64,000 bases of DNA from Zhihengliuella alba. Its GTDB lineage: Bacteria > Actinomycetota > Actinomycetes > Actinomycetales > Micrococcaceae. The position numbers and the translations under genes are program-made. Shown one piece after another: positions 43,305 to 51,950 of the stretch. The DNA lies in contig NZ_BAABCJ010000001.1 of NCBI RefSeq assembly GCF_039538765.1, positions 868,001 to 932,000 of the forward strand, in the 5' to 3' direction. How positions within the stretch are numbered: position 1 is the first letter of the stretch; every line of letters starts with the position of its first letter. The notes below the pieces were generated by a model, which did no database searches, was not told the origin of the DNA, and saw only the letters and a list, made by a program, of their open reading frames with translations.

Positions 43305-44993
43305 CTAGCCGCCCGGCTGGAACACCCAGACCAGCAGGCTCATGGTCACCACCGTGATCAGCACGATCCCCGCCAGATTCAGCCAGATGCCGCCGCGCAT
43401 CATCTGCCCGATCGTCACGTAGCCGGAACCATAGGCGATCGCATTCGGGGGCGTGGCGACGGGGAGCATGAACGCGCACGTCGCCGCCAGCGCGACCGGC
43501 ACCGCCAGCATCAGCGGGTCCACGCCGAGCCCCAGTGCCACGCCGCCCGCGACGGGCAGGAACGTGGCCGCCGTCGCGGTATTGCTGGTGAGCTCCGTCA
43601 GGAAGATGACACCGGCGACCATGATGAGCACGAGCAGCACCAGCGGGACGGTGCCCAGCGCCTGCGCCTGCTCGCCGATCCACTCCGTGAGGCCGGAGGC
43701 GCTGAACTGGGCCGAGAGCGCCAGACCGCCGCCGAAGAGGAGCAGGACGCCCCACGGCAGCTTGACCGCCGACTCCCAGTCGAGCAGCCGGACGCCGCGC
43801 CTGGCCCCGGCTGGCAGGAGGAACAACAGGACGGACACGGTCATGGCGATGCCCGCATCCGAGATCAGGCCCTTGGCGATCATCGGCATGAAGACCCAGG
43901 ACAGGGCCGCCAGGGCGAACATGGCCAGGACGAGCTTCTCCCCCGTGCTCATGGGCCCCAGCTCGCGGAGCTGCCGCCGGATGGGCTCCCGGCCGCCGGG
44001 GATCTCGTCGATCTCCGGCTTGAACAGGACCTTGGTCAGGAGGAGCCAGACCAGGACCAGCATCACCGCGGCCAACGGCAAGCCGACCAGCATCCACTGG
44101 CCGAAGCCGATGTCCACGCCGTGGGCGTCCTTCATGTAGCCGACGAGCAGGGTGTTCGGGGGCGTGCCGATGATGGTGGACAGCGAGCCGACCGACGCGG
44201 CGTAGGCGATGCCGAGCATCAGGGCGGTACCGAAGTTGGAGGCGATCACCGCCTCCTTGACGTCCGCGTCCGCCGCCCGGGTGGTCTCTCCGTCCTCCCC
44301 GCTGCCGCCGGCCTCCTCGCCGGCGGGCTCGTCCGCGCTGCCCGGCAGGGGGACGCCGGCGTCCCCCGGCGACGGGGCCGGTTCCTGGTCGCCGCGATTC
44401 CCCGTGACGCCCAGGTTGGTGACCAGCATCAGGACGGAGACGCCGATGGGCAGCATCATGACGGTGGTGGCCGTGTTGGAGACCCACATGCTCAGGAAGC
44501 CGGTGGCCAGCATGAAGCCGGCGATCACCATGTTGGACCGGGTCCCCATCGCGGAGACGGTCATGAGGGCGATGCGTCGGTGCAGGTTCCAGCGCTGCAT
44601 GGCGAGCGCGAGGATGAACCCGCCCATGAAGAGGAAGATGATGTCGTTGCCGTAGCTGGAGCCGACCTCCTCGATGTCGACCCCGCCGAAGACGGGGAAC
44701 ACTATGAGCGGCACCAGGGCCGTCGCGGGGATCGGCAGGGCCTCGGTCATCCACCAGATGCCCATGAGGACCGCCGTCGCAGCCGTGAGCCGGGCCGCGG
44801 GATCGAGGTCCTGCGGCATCGAGAAGTAGACGAGGAAGGCTGCGAGCAGTCCGGCGGCGAGCCCGATCCAGCGGCGCTTGTTGGTCCGCGGCTCCACCGG
44901 CTCGGCCAGGAGTCCGGGCGAGGGGTGTCCGCTGCCGCGGGCGCGATCCTCCACGCTCCGGGGGCGCTCACCTGGGGTGTAGGAACTGGACAC
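43305..44993 (-). CDS. SLC13/DASS-family sodium:dicarboxylate-type symporter
   Basis: 562 residues, about 12 helices plus two reentrant hairpins. Both DASS sodium-site motifs are present: SNTATTVMMLPIG and SNTATAATFLPVAG, and TPPNTLLVGY and TPPNAIAYGSG follow them. Uptake of succinate-like di- or tricarboxylates, possibly sulfate, is the family role. Between the first motif and the next helix lies a disordered acidic Pro/Gly/Ser insert of about 50 residues. GTG at 44991-44993 follows GGAGG by five bases and was preferred to an earlier GTG. Confidence 0.9.
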   Translation of the reverse strand: MSSSYTPGERPRSVEDRARGSGHPSPGLLAEPVEPRTNKRRWIGLAAGLLAAFLVYFSMPQDLDPAARLTAATAVLMGIWWMTEALPIPATALVPLIVFPVFGGVDIEEVGSSYGNDIIFLFMGGFILALAMQRWNLHRRIALMTVSAMGTRSNMVIAGFMLATGFLSMWVSNTATTVMMLPIGVSVLMLVTNLGVTGNRGDQEPAPSPGDAGVPLPGSADEPAGEEAGGSGEDGETTRAADADVKEAVIASNFGTALMLGIAYAASVGSLSTIIGTPPNTLLVGYMKDAHGVDIGFGQWMLVGLPLAAVMLVLVWLLLTKVLFKPEIDEIPGGREPIRRQLRELGPMSTGEKLVLAMFALAALSWVFMPMIAKGLISDAGIAMTVSVLLFLLPAGARRGVRLLDWESAVKLPWGVLLLFGGGLALSAQFSASGLTEWIGEQAQALGTVPLVLLVLIMVAGVIFLTELTSNTATAATFLPVAGGVALGLGVDPLMLAVPVALAATCAFMLPVATPPNAIAYGSGYVTIGQMMRGGIWLNLAGIVLITVVTMSLLVWVFQPGG

Positions 44994-45090
44994 GGCAACC
45001 TCCACGACGTCGGGTCGGTCAGTGTGACCTGCACCACGCTACCCGCGGAATCGCCGAACGTCACCAGTGGGGGCGGTGTCCCGCCCGGCG

Positions 45091-46179
45091 TCAGCCCTGC
45101 TTGACGCGCCCGCCGAGGCCGCGGGAGTCGTCGCCGGCCTCCTTGAGCTTGGCGCGGAGTTCCTTCGGCAGGGAGAACAGGATGTCCTCCTCGGCCGTGA
45201 CGACCTCCTCGGCCTCCCCGAAGCCGTACTCGGAGAGCAGGCGCAGCACGTCGCCGATGAGGACCTCCGGGACGGACGCGCCGGAGGTCACGCCGACGGT
45301 GGAGACGCCCTCGAACCAGGTCTCGTCGATCTCGTCGGCGAAGTCCACGCGGTAGGCAGCGCGGGCACCGTACTCGAGCGCGACCTCGACGAGGCGGACC
45401 GAGTTGGACGAGTTGGCCGAGCCGACGACGATCACGAGGTCGGCGTCCGGGGCGATCTTCTTGATCGCGGCCTGCCGGTTGCTGGTGGCGTAGCAGATGT
45501 CGTCGCTGGGCGGGTCCTGCAGGTTCGGGAAGCGCTCCCGCAGGATGGTGACGATCTCCATCGTCTCGTCGACGGACAGCGTGGTCTGGGAGAGCCAGAT
45601 CAGCTTGTCAGGGTCCTCGACCTGCACGGTCCGTGCCTCGGCCGGGTTGTTCACGACGGTCGTGTGCTCCGGCGCCTCGCCGTACGTCCCCTCGACCTCC
45701 TCGTGCCCCTCGTGCCCGATGAGGAGGATCTGGCTGCCGGCACGGGCGAAGCGCACGGCCTCGCGGTGGACCTTGGTCACCAGGGGGCAGGTCGCGTCGA
45801 TGGTGCGCAGATTCCGGTCCTCGGCGGACTGCACGACGGCGGGGCTCACCCCGTGCGCGGAGAAGACGACGAGCGCGCCCTCCGGGACCTCGTCCGTCTC
45901 CTCGACGAAGATCGCGCCGCGGGCCTCCAGCTCGGAGACGACGTGGACGTTGTGGACGATCTGCTTGCGCACGTACACCGGGGCCCCGTAGTGCTCCAGG
46001 GCCTTCTCCACGGCGATGACGGCGCGGTCGACGCCGGCGCAGTAGCCTCGCGGGGCGGCGAGCAGGACGCGCTGAGGGCCCTCGACCGGCGCGGCCGCGG
46101 CGACCTCCGCCGGGCTGCGCCGCTGCCGCGGGATGCGCGGCATGGGCACGGAAACGGGAGCGGCAGAGCGGGTAGGCAT
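45091..46179 (-). CDS. ispH: 4-hydroxy-3-methylbut-2-enyl diphosphate reductase
   Basis: 362 residues, last enzyme of the MEP isoprenoid pathway. The three iron-sulfur ligand cysteines are in PRGYCAGVDRAV, DATCPLVTKVH and DDICYATSNRQ. SANSSNSVRL and the SGASVPEVLI segment complete the substrate site. An N-terminal extension of about 35 residues (Ala/Pro/Arg) is common in actinobacteria. ATG preceded by TAGCAT at six bases. Divergent from xseA-xseB, a usual actinobacterial order. Confidence 0.96.
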   Translation of the reverse strand: MPTRSAAPVSVPMPRIPRQRRSPAEVAAAAPVEGPQRVLLAAPRGYCAGVDRAVIAVEKALEHYGAPVYVRKQIVHNVHVVSELEARGAIFVEETDEVPEGALVVFSAHGVSPAVVQSAEDRNLRTIDATCPLVTKVHREAVRFARAGSQILLIGHEGHEEVEGTYGEAPEHTTVVNNPAEARTVQVEDPDKLIWLSQTTLSVDETMEIVTILRERFPNLQDPPSDDICYATSNRQAAIKKIAPDADLVIVVGSANSSNSVRLVEVALEYGARAAYRVDFADEIDETWFEGVSTVGVTSGASVPEVLIGDVLRLLSEYGFGEAEEVVTAEEDILFSLPKELRAKLKEAGDDSRGLGGRVKQG

Positions 46180-46185
46180 GCCTCC

Positions 46186-46191
46186 ATGCTA
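46186..46191 (-). promoter_or_regulatory. Putative -10 box, leaderless start
   Basis: TAGCAT on the minus strand, six bases before the ispH ATG. Confidence 0.5.
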
Positions 46192-46288
46192 CGCGGTCGG
46201 CCCTCCACAGGTCTGCGGGCCCGATCACTAAAACCGGGGCCGATGCTGATAGGAATGTCTAGCAGCACACCGGAGGAAAGGGCACCAC

Positions 46289-47620
46289 GTGGAGAACGGC
46301 TACAGGACGGACCCGGGCGACGGGGCGGACGCCGCGGCCGAGGACTCCGGCCGGCGGACCCTCCCGGAGACGGCGGGGCAGACCTCGCCGGACAACCCCT
46401 GGCCGCTGCACCACTTCGCCTCGATCCTGAAGAACCACATCGAGCGCGCCCCGGAGACCTGGATCGAGGGCCAGCTCCTGGAGGCGAACGTGCGCAACGG
46501 GCACGCCTACCTGACGATGCGGGACGTGGACGTCGAGAACTCTCTGTCAGTCACCGTGTGGCGCTCGACCATGGACCGGCTGGAGACCAAGCCGCAGGTC
46601 GGTGCCCGCGTCGTCGCGCGCATCAAGCCGAATCTGTACCTCAAGACCGGTCGGCTCTCCATGAACGCCTCGGACCTGCGCCCGGTGGGGCTCGGGGACC
46701 TGCTGGCCCGGCTGGAACGGCTCCGGCAGGCGCTCGGCGCCGAGGGGCTGTTCGACCCCGGGCGGAAGCGTCCGCTGCCCCTGCTCCCCCAGCGCATCGG
46801 GCTGATCACGGGGCGCGACTCGGATGCGGAGAAGGACGTCATCCGCAACGCGACCCTGCGCTGGCCCGGTGTGGAGTTCGAGGTCCGGAACACGGCGGTC
46901 CAGGGCGTGAACGCCGTCGGCGAGGTGATGGCGGCCCTCGCCGAGCTGGACGGCCTGCCGGAGGTGGACGTCATCGTGATCGCCCGCGGCGGCGGCGCGC
47001 TCGAGGACCTCCTGCCGTTCAGCTCGGAGGAGCTCGTGCGCGCCGTCTCGGCGGCCAGCACCCCGGTCGTGAGCGCGATCGGGCACGAGGCGGACCGGCC
47101 GATCCTCGACGACGTCGCCGATGTGCGGGCCTCGACGCCGACGGACGCCGCCAAGCGGATCGTGCCGGACGTCGCCGAGGAGCGCGCGGGCATCGCCGAG
47201 GCGCGGTTGCGCCTGGACCGGGCCGTCTACCACCTCGTCGAGCGCGAGGGGCAGCGCCTCGAGGCGCTGCGCACCCGTCCCGTGCTCGCGGACCCCGAGG
47301 CGATGATCGAGTCCCGCGCCGAGGACCTGGCCCGGGCGAGCGACCGGAACCGGGCGGCGGCCCGGCAGGCCGTGGACCGCGCCGAGACGGACCTCCGCCA
47401 CCTCCGGGCGCAGGTCCGGCAGCTCTCCCCGCAGCACACCCTGGACCGCGGCTACGCCGTCGTCCAGATCGATCCGCGGGGCGCCGCTCCGGCGGGCGTC
47501 GAGCCCGGGGACATCGTCCGGGACGCGACGACGGTGCCGGACGGCGCCGGGCTCCTCGTCCGTGTCGCGGTCGGCAGTCTGGACGCCACCGTGACGGCCA
47601 CGCACCCGAGCAACACGTGA
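46289..47620 (+). CDS. xseA: Exodeoxyribonuclease VII large subunit
   Basis: 443 residues. N-terminal OB-fold (WIEGQLLEANVRNGHAYLTM), then the Exonuc_VII core: RIGLITGRDSDAEKDVIRN, VIARGGGALEDLLPF (the G-G-G-x-x-x-D-L motif), SAIGHEADRPILDDVADVRA and STPTDAAKRI. Helical C-terminus for binding XseB, ending in TLDRGYAVVQ. GTG at 46289 follows GGAGGAAAGG. Degrades single-stranded DNA to oligonucleotides together with the small subunit encoded next. Confidence 0.95.
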   Translation: MENGYRTDPGDGADAAAEDSGRRTLPETAGQTSPDNPWPLHHFASILKNHIERAPETWIEGQLLEANVRNGHAYLTMRDVDVENSLSVTVWRSTMDRLETKPQVGARVVARIKPNLYLKTGRLSMNASDLRPVGLGDLLARLERLRQALGAEGLFDPGRKRPLPLLPQRIGLITGRDSDAEKDVIRNATLRWPGVEFEVRNTAVQGVNAVGEVMAALAELDGLPEVDVIVIARGGGALEDLLPFSSEELVRAVSAASTPVVSAIGHEADRPILDDVADVRASTPTDAAKRIVPDVAEERAGIAEARLRLDRAVYHLVEREGQRLEALRTRPVLADPEAMIESRAEDLARASDRNRAAARQAVDRAETDLRHLRAQVRQLSPQHTLDRGYAVVQIDPRGAAPAGVEPGDIVRDATTVPDGAGLLVRVAVGSLDATVTATHPSNT

Positions 47621-47654
47621 GCGCACGCCGGGCCGCCGGCCCCCGCGCCACCAG

Positions 47655-47678
47655 CACCGACACCGACACCGACACCGA
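47655..47678. repeat. Hexanucleotide repeat (CACCGA)4
   Basis: Four perfect copies in the 70-base gap between xseA and xseB, ending 12 bases before the xseB start and just before its GGAG ribosome site. Confidence 0.9.
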
Positions 47679-47690
47679 CAGGAGCGCACC

Positions 47691-47957
47691 ATGACCGAGA
47701 CCCCGGACGCCGCCCGCACCGAGGCGGCCCCGACTGACGACCCGAACACCGACGTCGCCCAGTTGAGCTACGAGCAGGCCCGCGAAGAACTGATCGCGGT
47801 CGTCTCCCAGTTGGAGGCCGGCGGCGCCACCCTCGAGCAGTCATTGGCGCTCTGGGAGCGCGGCGAGGCTCTGGCGGCCCGATGCGAGGCCTGGCTCGAA
47901 GGCGCGCGGCGCCGCCTCGAGGCCGCCCGTCAGGCGCAGGGCGGCAGCGAGGCCTGA
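47691..47957 (+). CDS. xseB: Exodeoxyribonuclease VII small subunit
   Basis: 88 residues. Conserved LSYEQAREELIAVVSQLEAG then LEQSLALWERGEALAARCEAWLEGARRRLE, the two-helix XseB fold. A 25-residue acidic N-terminal extension (TETPDAARTE) is typical for actinobacteria. GGAG before the ATG. Partner of the upstream xseA. Confidence 0.93.
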   Translation: MTETPDAARTEAAPTDDPNTDVAQLSYEQAREELIAVVSQLEAGGATLEQSLALWERGEALAARCEAWLEGARRRLEAARQAQGGSEA

Positions 47958-48035
47958 CGCCCCGGCCGCGCGCGGTGGGGACGTCCCGGCGAGGGTGCCG
48001 CGGACGAGGCCTCCGCCCCCGGGGCTGTGTCTGGG

Positions 48036-48947
48036 TCAGTCCGAGGCCAGCAGGCGGGCGCGCTGCTCGTCGACGTCGAAGGCCGCCGGCGGCCACTGCG
48101 GGTCGATCCCGTGGAGGACGTCGATCAGCAGCTGCTGGACGGCGATCCGCGCGTACCACTTCCGGTCGGCGGGGACCACGAACCACGGTGCGGAATCGGT
48201 GTCGGTGCGCCGGATCGCCGTCTCGTAGGCCCGCTGGTAGTCGTCCCAGAGGGCGCGCTCGTCGATGTCCCCGGGACTGAATTTCCAGTGCTTGTCCGGC
48301 CGGTCCAGGCGTTCGAGCAGCCGTTCCCTCTGCTCCTCCTTGGAGATGTGCAGCATCACCTTGAGCACATGGGTGCCGCTGCGGGCCAGCTTCTCCTCGA
48401 ACTCCCGGATCGCGCCGTAGCGGCGCTCGATCTCCTCCTCCGGCGCCAGCCCGCGCACCCGCTGGACCAGGACGTCCTCGTAGTGGGAGCGGTCGAAGAC
48501 GCCGATGATGCCCCGGCCGGGCAGCTGCCTCTCGACGCGCCAGAGGAAGTCGTGCTCCCGCTCCTCCGGAGTCGGCGCCTTGAAGGCGTGGTGGTGGATG
48601 CCCTGCGGATCGGCGGCCCCGATGACGTGGCGGACGATCCCTCCCTTGCCGGAGGTGTCCATGCCCTGGAGGATCAGCAGGATCCGGTCCTCACCGCCGG
48701 AGCGGGAGGCCGCGAACAGCCGCTCCTGCAGCTCGTCGAGCACCGGATCCATGGCCTCGAGGGTGACCTTCCCGTCGGCCTTCGCGCCGGAGTAGCCCGG
48801 CTTGGAACCGGGGTCCACCGCCCCGAGCTCGAACCCGCTCCCGGCGCGCAGCAGCTCGGTGGGGCTCGTCTCGAAGTCGAGCGGCCGGCGCTCGTCGGGG
48901 TCGGGATCCGGGCGGCGCCCGGTCGGCGCCTTCGCTGTCTCGGTCAT
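48036..48947 (-). CDS. ppk2: PPK2-family polyphosphate:nucleotide phosphotransferase
   Basis: 303 residues, single PPK2 domain. Walker A QGMDTSGKGG (about residue 93), lid-module region RLLERLDRPDKHWKFS, Walker B GVFDRSHYEDVLV. It transfers phosphate between polyphosphate and nucleoside mono- or diphosphates. The pattern fits the short PPK2 group acting on AMP/ADP; the class cannot be fixed by eye. GGAAGGTGA precedes the ATG. Converges with xseB. Confidence 0.92.
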   Translation of the reverse strand: MTETAKAPTGRRPDPDPDERRPLDFETSPTELLRAGSGFELGAVDPGSKPGYSGAKADGKVTLEAMDPVLDELQERLFAASRSGGEDRILLILQGMDTSGKGGIVRHVIGAADPQGIHHHAFKAPTPEEREHDFLWRVERQLPGRGIIGVFDRSHYEDVLVQRVRGLAPEEEIERRYGAIREFEEKLARSGTHVLKVMLHISKEEQRERLLERLDRPDKHWKFSPGDIDERALWDDYQRAYETAIRRTDTDSAPWFVVPADRKWYARIAVQQLLIDVLHGIDPQWPPAAFDVDEQRARLLASD

Positions 48948-49011
48948 CGCTTCACCTTCCGCCGGTGGGGACGAATGAATGTGGGGCCGAGCCTACTCCG
49001 CGGGGGCCGGG

Positions 49012-50256
49012 CTAGGCCCGCAGAACCTCCAGGAACTCGGCGATCCGCCCGATCGCGTCGCGCAAGTCCTGCTTCGCGGGCAGCGTGACGAGCCGGAAGT
49101 GGTCCGGCGCGATCCAGTTGAAGCCGGTGCCGTGGGTGACCAGGAGTTTCTGCTGCTTCAGCAGGTCGAGGGCGAACTTCTCGTCGTCCTTGATGGGGTA
49201 GACCTCCGGGTCCAGCCGGGGGAAGAGGTACATGGCCCCCTTGGCCTGCTGTACGGAGACGCCCGGGATCTCGTTGAGGAGCTGATACGCCAGGTTCCGC
49301 TGCTCCAGCAGCCGTCCGCCGGGCAGGATGAGGTCGTTGATCGACTGGTACCCGCCGAGCGCGGTCTGGATGGCGTTCTGGCCGGGGACGTTGGCGCAGA
49401 GGCGCATGTTCGTGAGCATGTTGATGCCCTCGATGTAGTCGGCGGCGCGCTGGCGCGGACCCGAGATCGCCATCCACCCGGCGCGGAACCCGCAGACCCG
49501 GTAGGCCTTGGACAGGCCGGAGAACGTCAGCGTCAGCACGTCGTCCGCGAGCGCGGCGGTGTTGTAGTGGACGGCGTCCTCGTACAGGATCTTCTCGTAG
49601 ATCTCGTCGGAGAAGACGATGAGGTTGTGGCGCCGGGCCAGCTCGAGGATGTCCTCGATGACGTGCTTCGGGTAGACCGCACCTGTCGGGTTGTTCGGGT
49701 TGATCAGCACGATGCCCTTGGTGCGCGGGCTGATCTTGGCGGCCATGTCCTCGAGGTCGGGCATCCAGCCCTCCTCCTCGACCGTCAGGTAGTGCACCGG
49801 CGTGCCGCCGGCCAGCGAGACGGAGGCCGTCCACAGCGGGTAGTCAGGCGCCGGGATGAGCACCTCGTCGCCGTCGTTCAGGAGGGCGTTGAGGCTGAGC
49901 GTGATCAGCTCGGAGACGCCGTTGCCGAGGTAGATGTCGTCCACGCCGATGGTCCGGATGCCGCGGGTCTGGTAGTACTGCGAGACCGCGGTGCGGGCGG
50001 AGAGGATGCCGCGCGAATCGGAGTACCCCTGCGAGTTCGGCAGGTTCCGGATCATGTCGACGAGGATCTCGTCGGGGGCCTCGAAGCCGAACGGGGCCGG
50101 GTTGCCGATGTTCAGCTTGAGGATGCGGTGGCCCTCGGACTCCATCCGCTGGGCGTGCTCCAGCACGGGCCCGCGGATGTCGTAGAGGACGTCCCGCAGC
50201 TTCGACGACTGCTTGAACCGCCGGTCTTCCCGAGAGGTCTGTTCCGAGGCTGACAT
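49012..50256 (-). CDS. alaA: Alanine (glutamate-pyruvate) aminotransferase
   Basis: 414 residues, PLP aminotransferase class I. LNIGNPAPFGFEAPDEI and NPNNPTGAVY are typical of AlaA; the Schiff-base lysine is in SGLSKAYRVCGFRAGW and the phosphate-binding Arg follows. The C-terminal substrate Arg is in DHFRLVTLPA. Makes alanine from pyruvate and glutamate. Followed on the minus strand by the ppk2 gene after about 60 bases; upstream neighbour in the same direction is a binding-protein gene 19 bases away. Confidence 0.92.
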   Translation of the reverse strand: MSASEQTSREDRRFKQSSKLRDVLYDIRGPVLEHAQRMESEGHRILKLNIGNPAPFGFEAPDEILVDMIRNLPNSQGYSDSRGILSARTAVSQYYQTRGIRTIGVDDIYLGNGVSELITLSLNALLNDGDEVLIPAPDYPLWTASVSLAGGTPVHYLTVEEEGWMPDLEDMAAKISPRTKGIVLINPNNPTGAVYPKHVIEDILELARRHNLIVFSDEIYEKILYEDAVHYNTAALADDVLTLTFSGLSKAYRVCGFRAGWMAISGPRQRAADYIEGINMLTNMRLCANVPGQNAIQTALGGYQSINDLILPGGRLLEQRNLAYQLLNEIPGVSVQQAKGAMYLFPRLDPEVYPIKDDEKFALDLLKQQKLLVTHGTGFNWIAPDHFRLVTLPAKQDLRDAIGRIAEFLEVLRA

Positions 50257-50275
50257 GACATCTAGCTTGTCACAG

Positions 50276-51259
50276 CTACGATCCGAACCCGTGTTCCGCC
50301 AGCCATGTTTCAGCGGCCTGGCGGGGTGTCAGCGGCGCGTCCCCGACCGTCTGGCCGTTGAGCCGGAGCATCTCCTCAGTGGTCAGGTCGTTGGAGACCC
50401 GGCCCAGCGCGTCGCGCGCCTCATCCGGCACCGTCTCGGCGTGGACGAGGGTGGCGACCTGCTGGGCCCGGAAGAACTGGCCGGAGTCCTCCAGGGCCAC
50501 CAGCCCGTTGCGGCCGATCCCCGGATAGGTGCGCGGCAGCACGGCGATCTGGGCGGAATCGGTCAGCAGGTCGTCCAGGATCTCAGCGGGGTCCTCCTTG
50601 CTGGCGTACGTCCCGGGGGTGCACTCCAGCTCCTCGGCCAGCAGCGACAGGCCGCGCTCCTCGCCCGCGAAGGCGGACGGGCCCGCGAAGGTCAGCCCGG
50701 AGCAGACCTCGCCCAGGTCCGAGAGCGCGTCGATCTCGTCGCCGACGGAGCGGGCGCGGGTGGTGACCAGCACGGGGGCCCGGTCCGCCTCGGCCGGGTC
50801 CAGGAGCTCCGTGCCCTCGGGCAGGGCCTCGCGCAGGGCCGCGGTCACGTCGCCGGGCTCGGTCGCGTCGGCGCCGGCGTCGTAGCGGGTCAGGAGGGAG
50901 CCCGTGTAGTCGACGACGACGTCCACGCCGCCGCTCTCCACGTCGGCGAGGTAGCCGGCCCGGTCGCCCGGCTCCACGGCGACGGCCGCCTTGAAGCCGG
51001 CGTCGCGCAGGGCCCCGGCGTAGATGTGCGCGGCGATCCGCGCCTCGGTGCTCTCCGGCGCGGCGAGCGTCAGCGGCGTCGCGACGGTGCTCGGGGCGGG
51101 CTCGGTCTCGCCGGCCGTGCCGCATCCGGCGAGCGCCAGGGTGCCGGCCAGGCCTCCCGCGAGGACGGCGAGCCGGGCGCGGGGGGCCCGCGAGCCGGCC
51201 GCGGGGGCGGAGGTGCGACGGCGGCGGGAGGGGTCCGCGGCTGCGTTCAGGTGCGTCAT
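50276..51259 (-). CDS. Glycine betaine/osmoprotectant-type substrate-binding lipoprotein (OpuAC-like)
   Basis: 327 residues. Signal region RARLAVLAGG ending in lipobox LALAGC (Cys about residue 46), preceded by an unusually long basic N-terminus that may hold a later true start. The body shows the QAT-binding fold: LAAPESTEARIAAHIYAGAL at the start, VDVVVDYTGSLLTRY near residue 120, and VLPRTYPGIGRNGLVAL near the C-terminus. No permease or ATPase gene lies next to it, so it either serves a transporter encoded elsewhere or is an orphan. Confidence 0.83.
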   Translation of the reverse strand: MTHLNAAADPSRRRRTSAPAAGSRAPRARLAVLAGGLAGTLALAGCGTAGETEPAPSTVATPLTLAAPESTEARIAAHIYAGALRDAGFKAAVAVEPGDRAGYLADVESGGVDVVVDYTGSLLTRYDAGADATEPGDVTAALREALPEGTELLDPAEADRAPVLVTTRARSVGDEIDALSDLGEVCSGLTFAGPSAFAGEERGLSLLAEELECTPGTYASKEDPAEILDDLLTDSAQIAVLPRTYPGIGRNGLVALEDSGQFFRAQQVATLVHAETVPDEARDALGRVSNDLTTEEMLRLNGQTVGDAPLTPRQAAETWLAEHGFGS

Positions 51260-51351
51260 GAGGTCCTGTTCCAGGGTGCCCGGCGGGCCGGGGTCGGGTG
51301 CTGGGTCGGGTGCTGGGGAGGGTGCTGGGATCGGGATCTGCGGGGCTGGGC

Positions 51352-51395
51352 GGGCGCGGCGGCTACTCGCGGCGGGCGCGGCGGCTACTCGCGGC
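51352..51395. repeat. 22-bp tandem repeat over a stop codon
   Basis: Two perfect 22-bp copies (51352-51373 and 51374-51395) and a partial third. The second copy contains the stop codon of the NUDIX gene (51385-51387, minus strand) and its last codons; the first copy repeats the same gene end beyond the stop. A G/T-rich near-repeat (GGGTGCTGG-type) continues at 51293-51330. Confidence 0.9.
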
Positions 51396-51906
51396 GGGCG
51401 CGGTAGAGGCGCAGGGCCTCGTCGACCCGCGCGACGCGGTCCAGGGAGGCGACCTCGTCGAGGTCGAACCAGGCGGCCCGCGACGTGGTGCCGCCGATCT
51501 CGTGGGCGAGCTCGCCGCCGACCACCTCGGCCGCGTACATCACGGCCACGGTCTGCAGGGGCCGCGCCTCGCCGTGGAGCCGTTGCCCGGCGGGGACGAC
51601 GCCCGTCTCGACGCCCAGCAGGGAGGTGACGGCGACGTCGTACCCGGTCTCCTCGGCGACCTCGCGGACGGCCCCGGCCGCTGCCTGCTCGCCGAGGTCC
51701 ACTCCCCCGCCGGGGAGGGTCCAGCGGGGCCGGAAGTCGGGGTGGCTGGCACGCATGTCCCAGAGGGCCAGGAGGATACGGCCCTCGCGGACCACCACGC
51801 AGTAGGCGGCGAGCCGCGTGTCCCAGGGGCGGGCCGCCGGCGGGACGGCGCTGCTGACCGCGGCGCTGGCGTCGTGCGGGGCGGGGGTGGGGCGGGCATC
51901 GGTCAT
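51385..51906 (-). CDS. NUDIX hydrolase
   Basis: 173 residues. Complete Nudix box GGGVDLGEQAAAGAVREVAE plus ETG (G-x5-E-x7-R-E-U-x-E-E-x-G-U) at about residues 65-90, binding Mg2+ to cleave nucleoside diphosphate-linked substrates. An Ala/Pro-rich N-terminal stretch of about 28 residues precedes the domain. ATG at 51904-51906 lies seven bases after TACGCT. The frame continues upstream into the MFS gene region but that is not coding. Substrate unknown. Confidence 0.9.
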   Translation of the reverse strand: MTDARPTPAPHDASAAVSSAVPPAARPWDTRLAAYCVVVREGRILLALWDMRASHPDFRPRWTLPGGGVDLGEQAAAGAVREVAEETGYDVAVTSLLGVETGVVPAGQRLHGEARPLQTVAVMYAAEVVGGELAHEIGGTTSRAAWFDLDEVASLDRVARVDEALRLYRARRE

Positions 51907-51913
51907 GCCCTCT

Positions 51914-51919
51914 AGCGTA
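51914..51919 (-). promoter_or_regulatory. Putative -10 box, leaderless start
   Basis: TACGCT on the minus strand, seven bases before the NUDIX ATG. Confidence 0.5.
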
Positions 51920-51950
51920 TTAGGCGCCGGGGGCGATCCGGTCACCCGGG

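Noticed and set aside
43116..45104. Long open frame on the plus strand opposite the DASS symporter and repeats
   Set aside because: Its product is low-complexity (runs of Gly/Arg/Asp/His) and antisense to a clear 12-helix carrier. Such open antisense frames are expected at this GC content.
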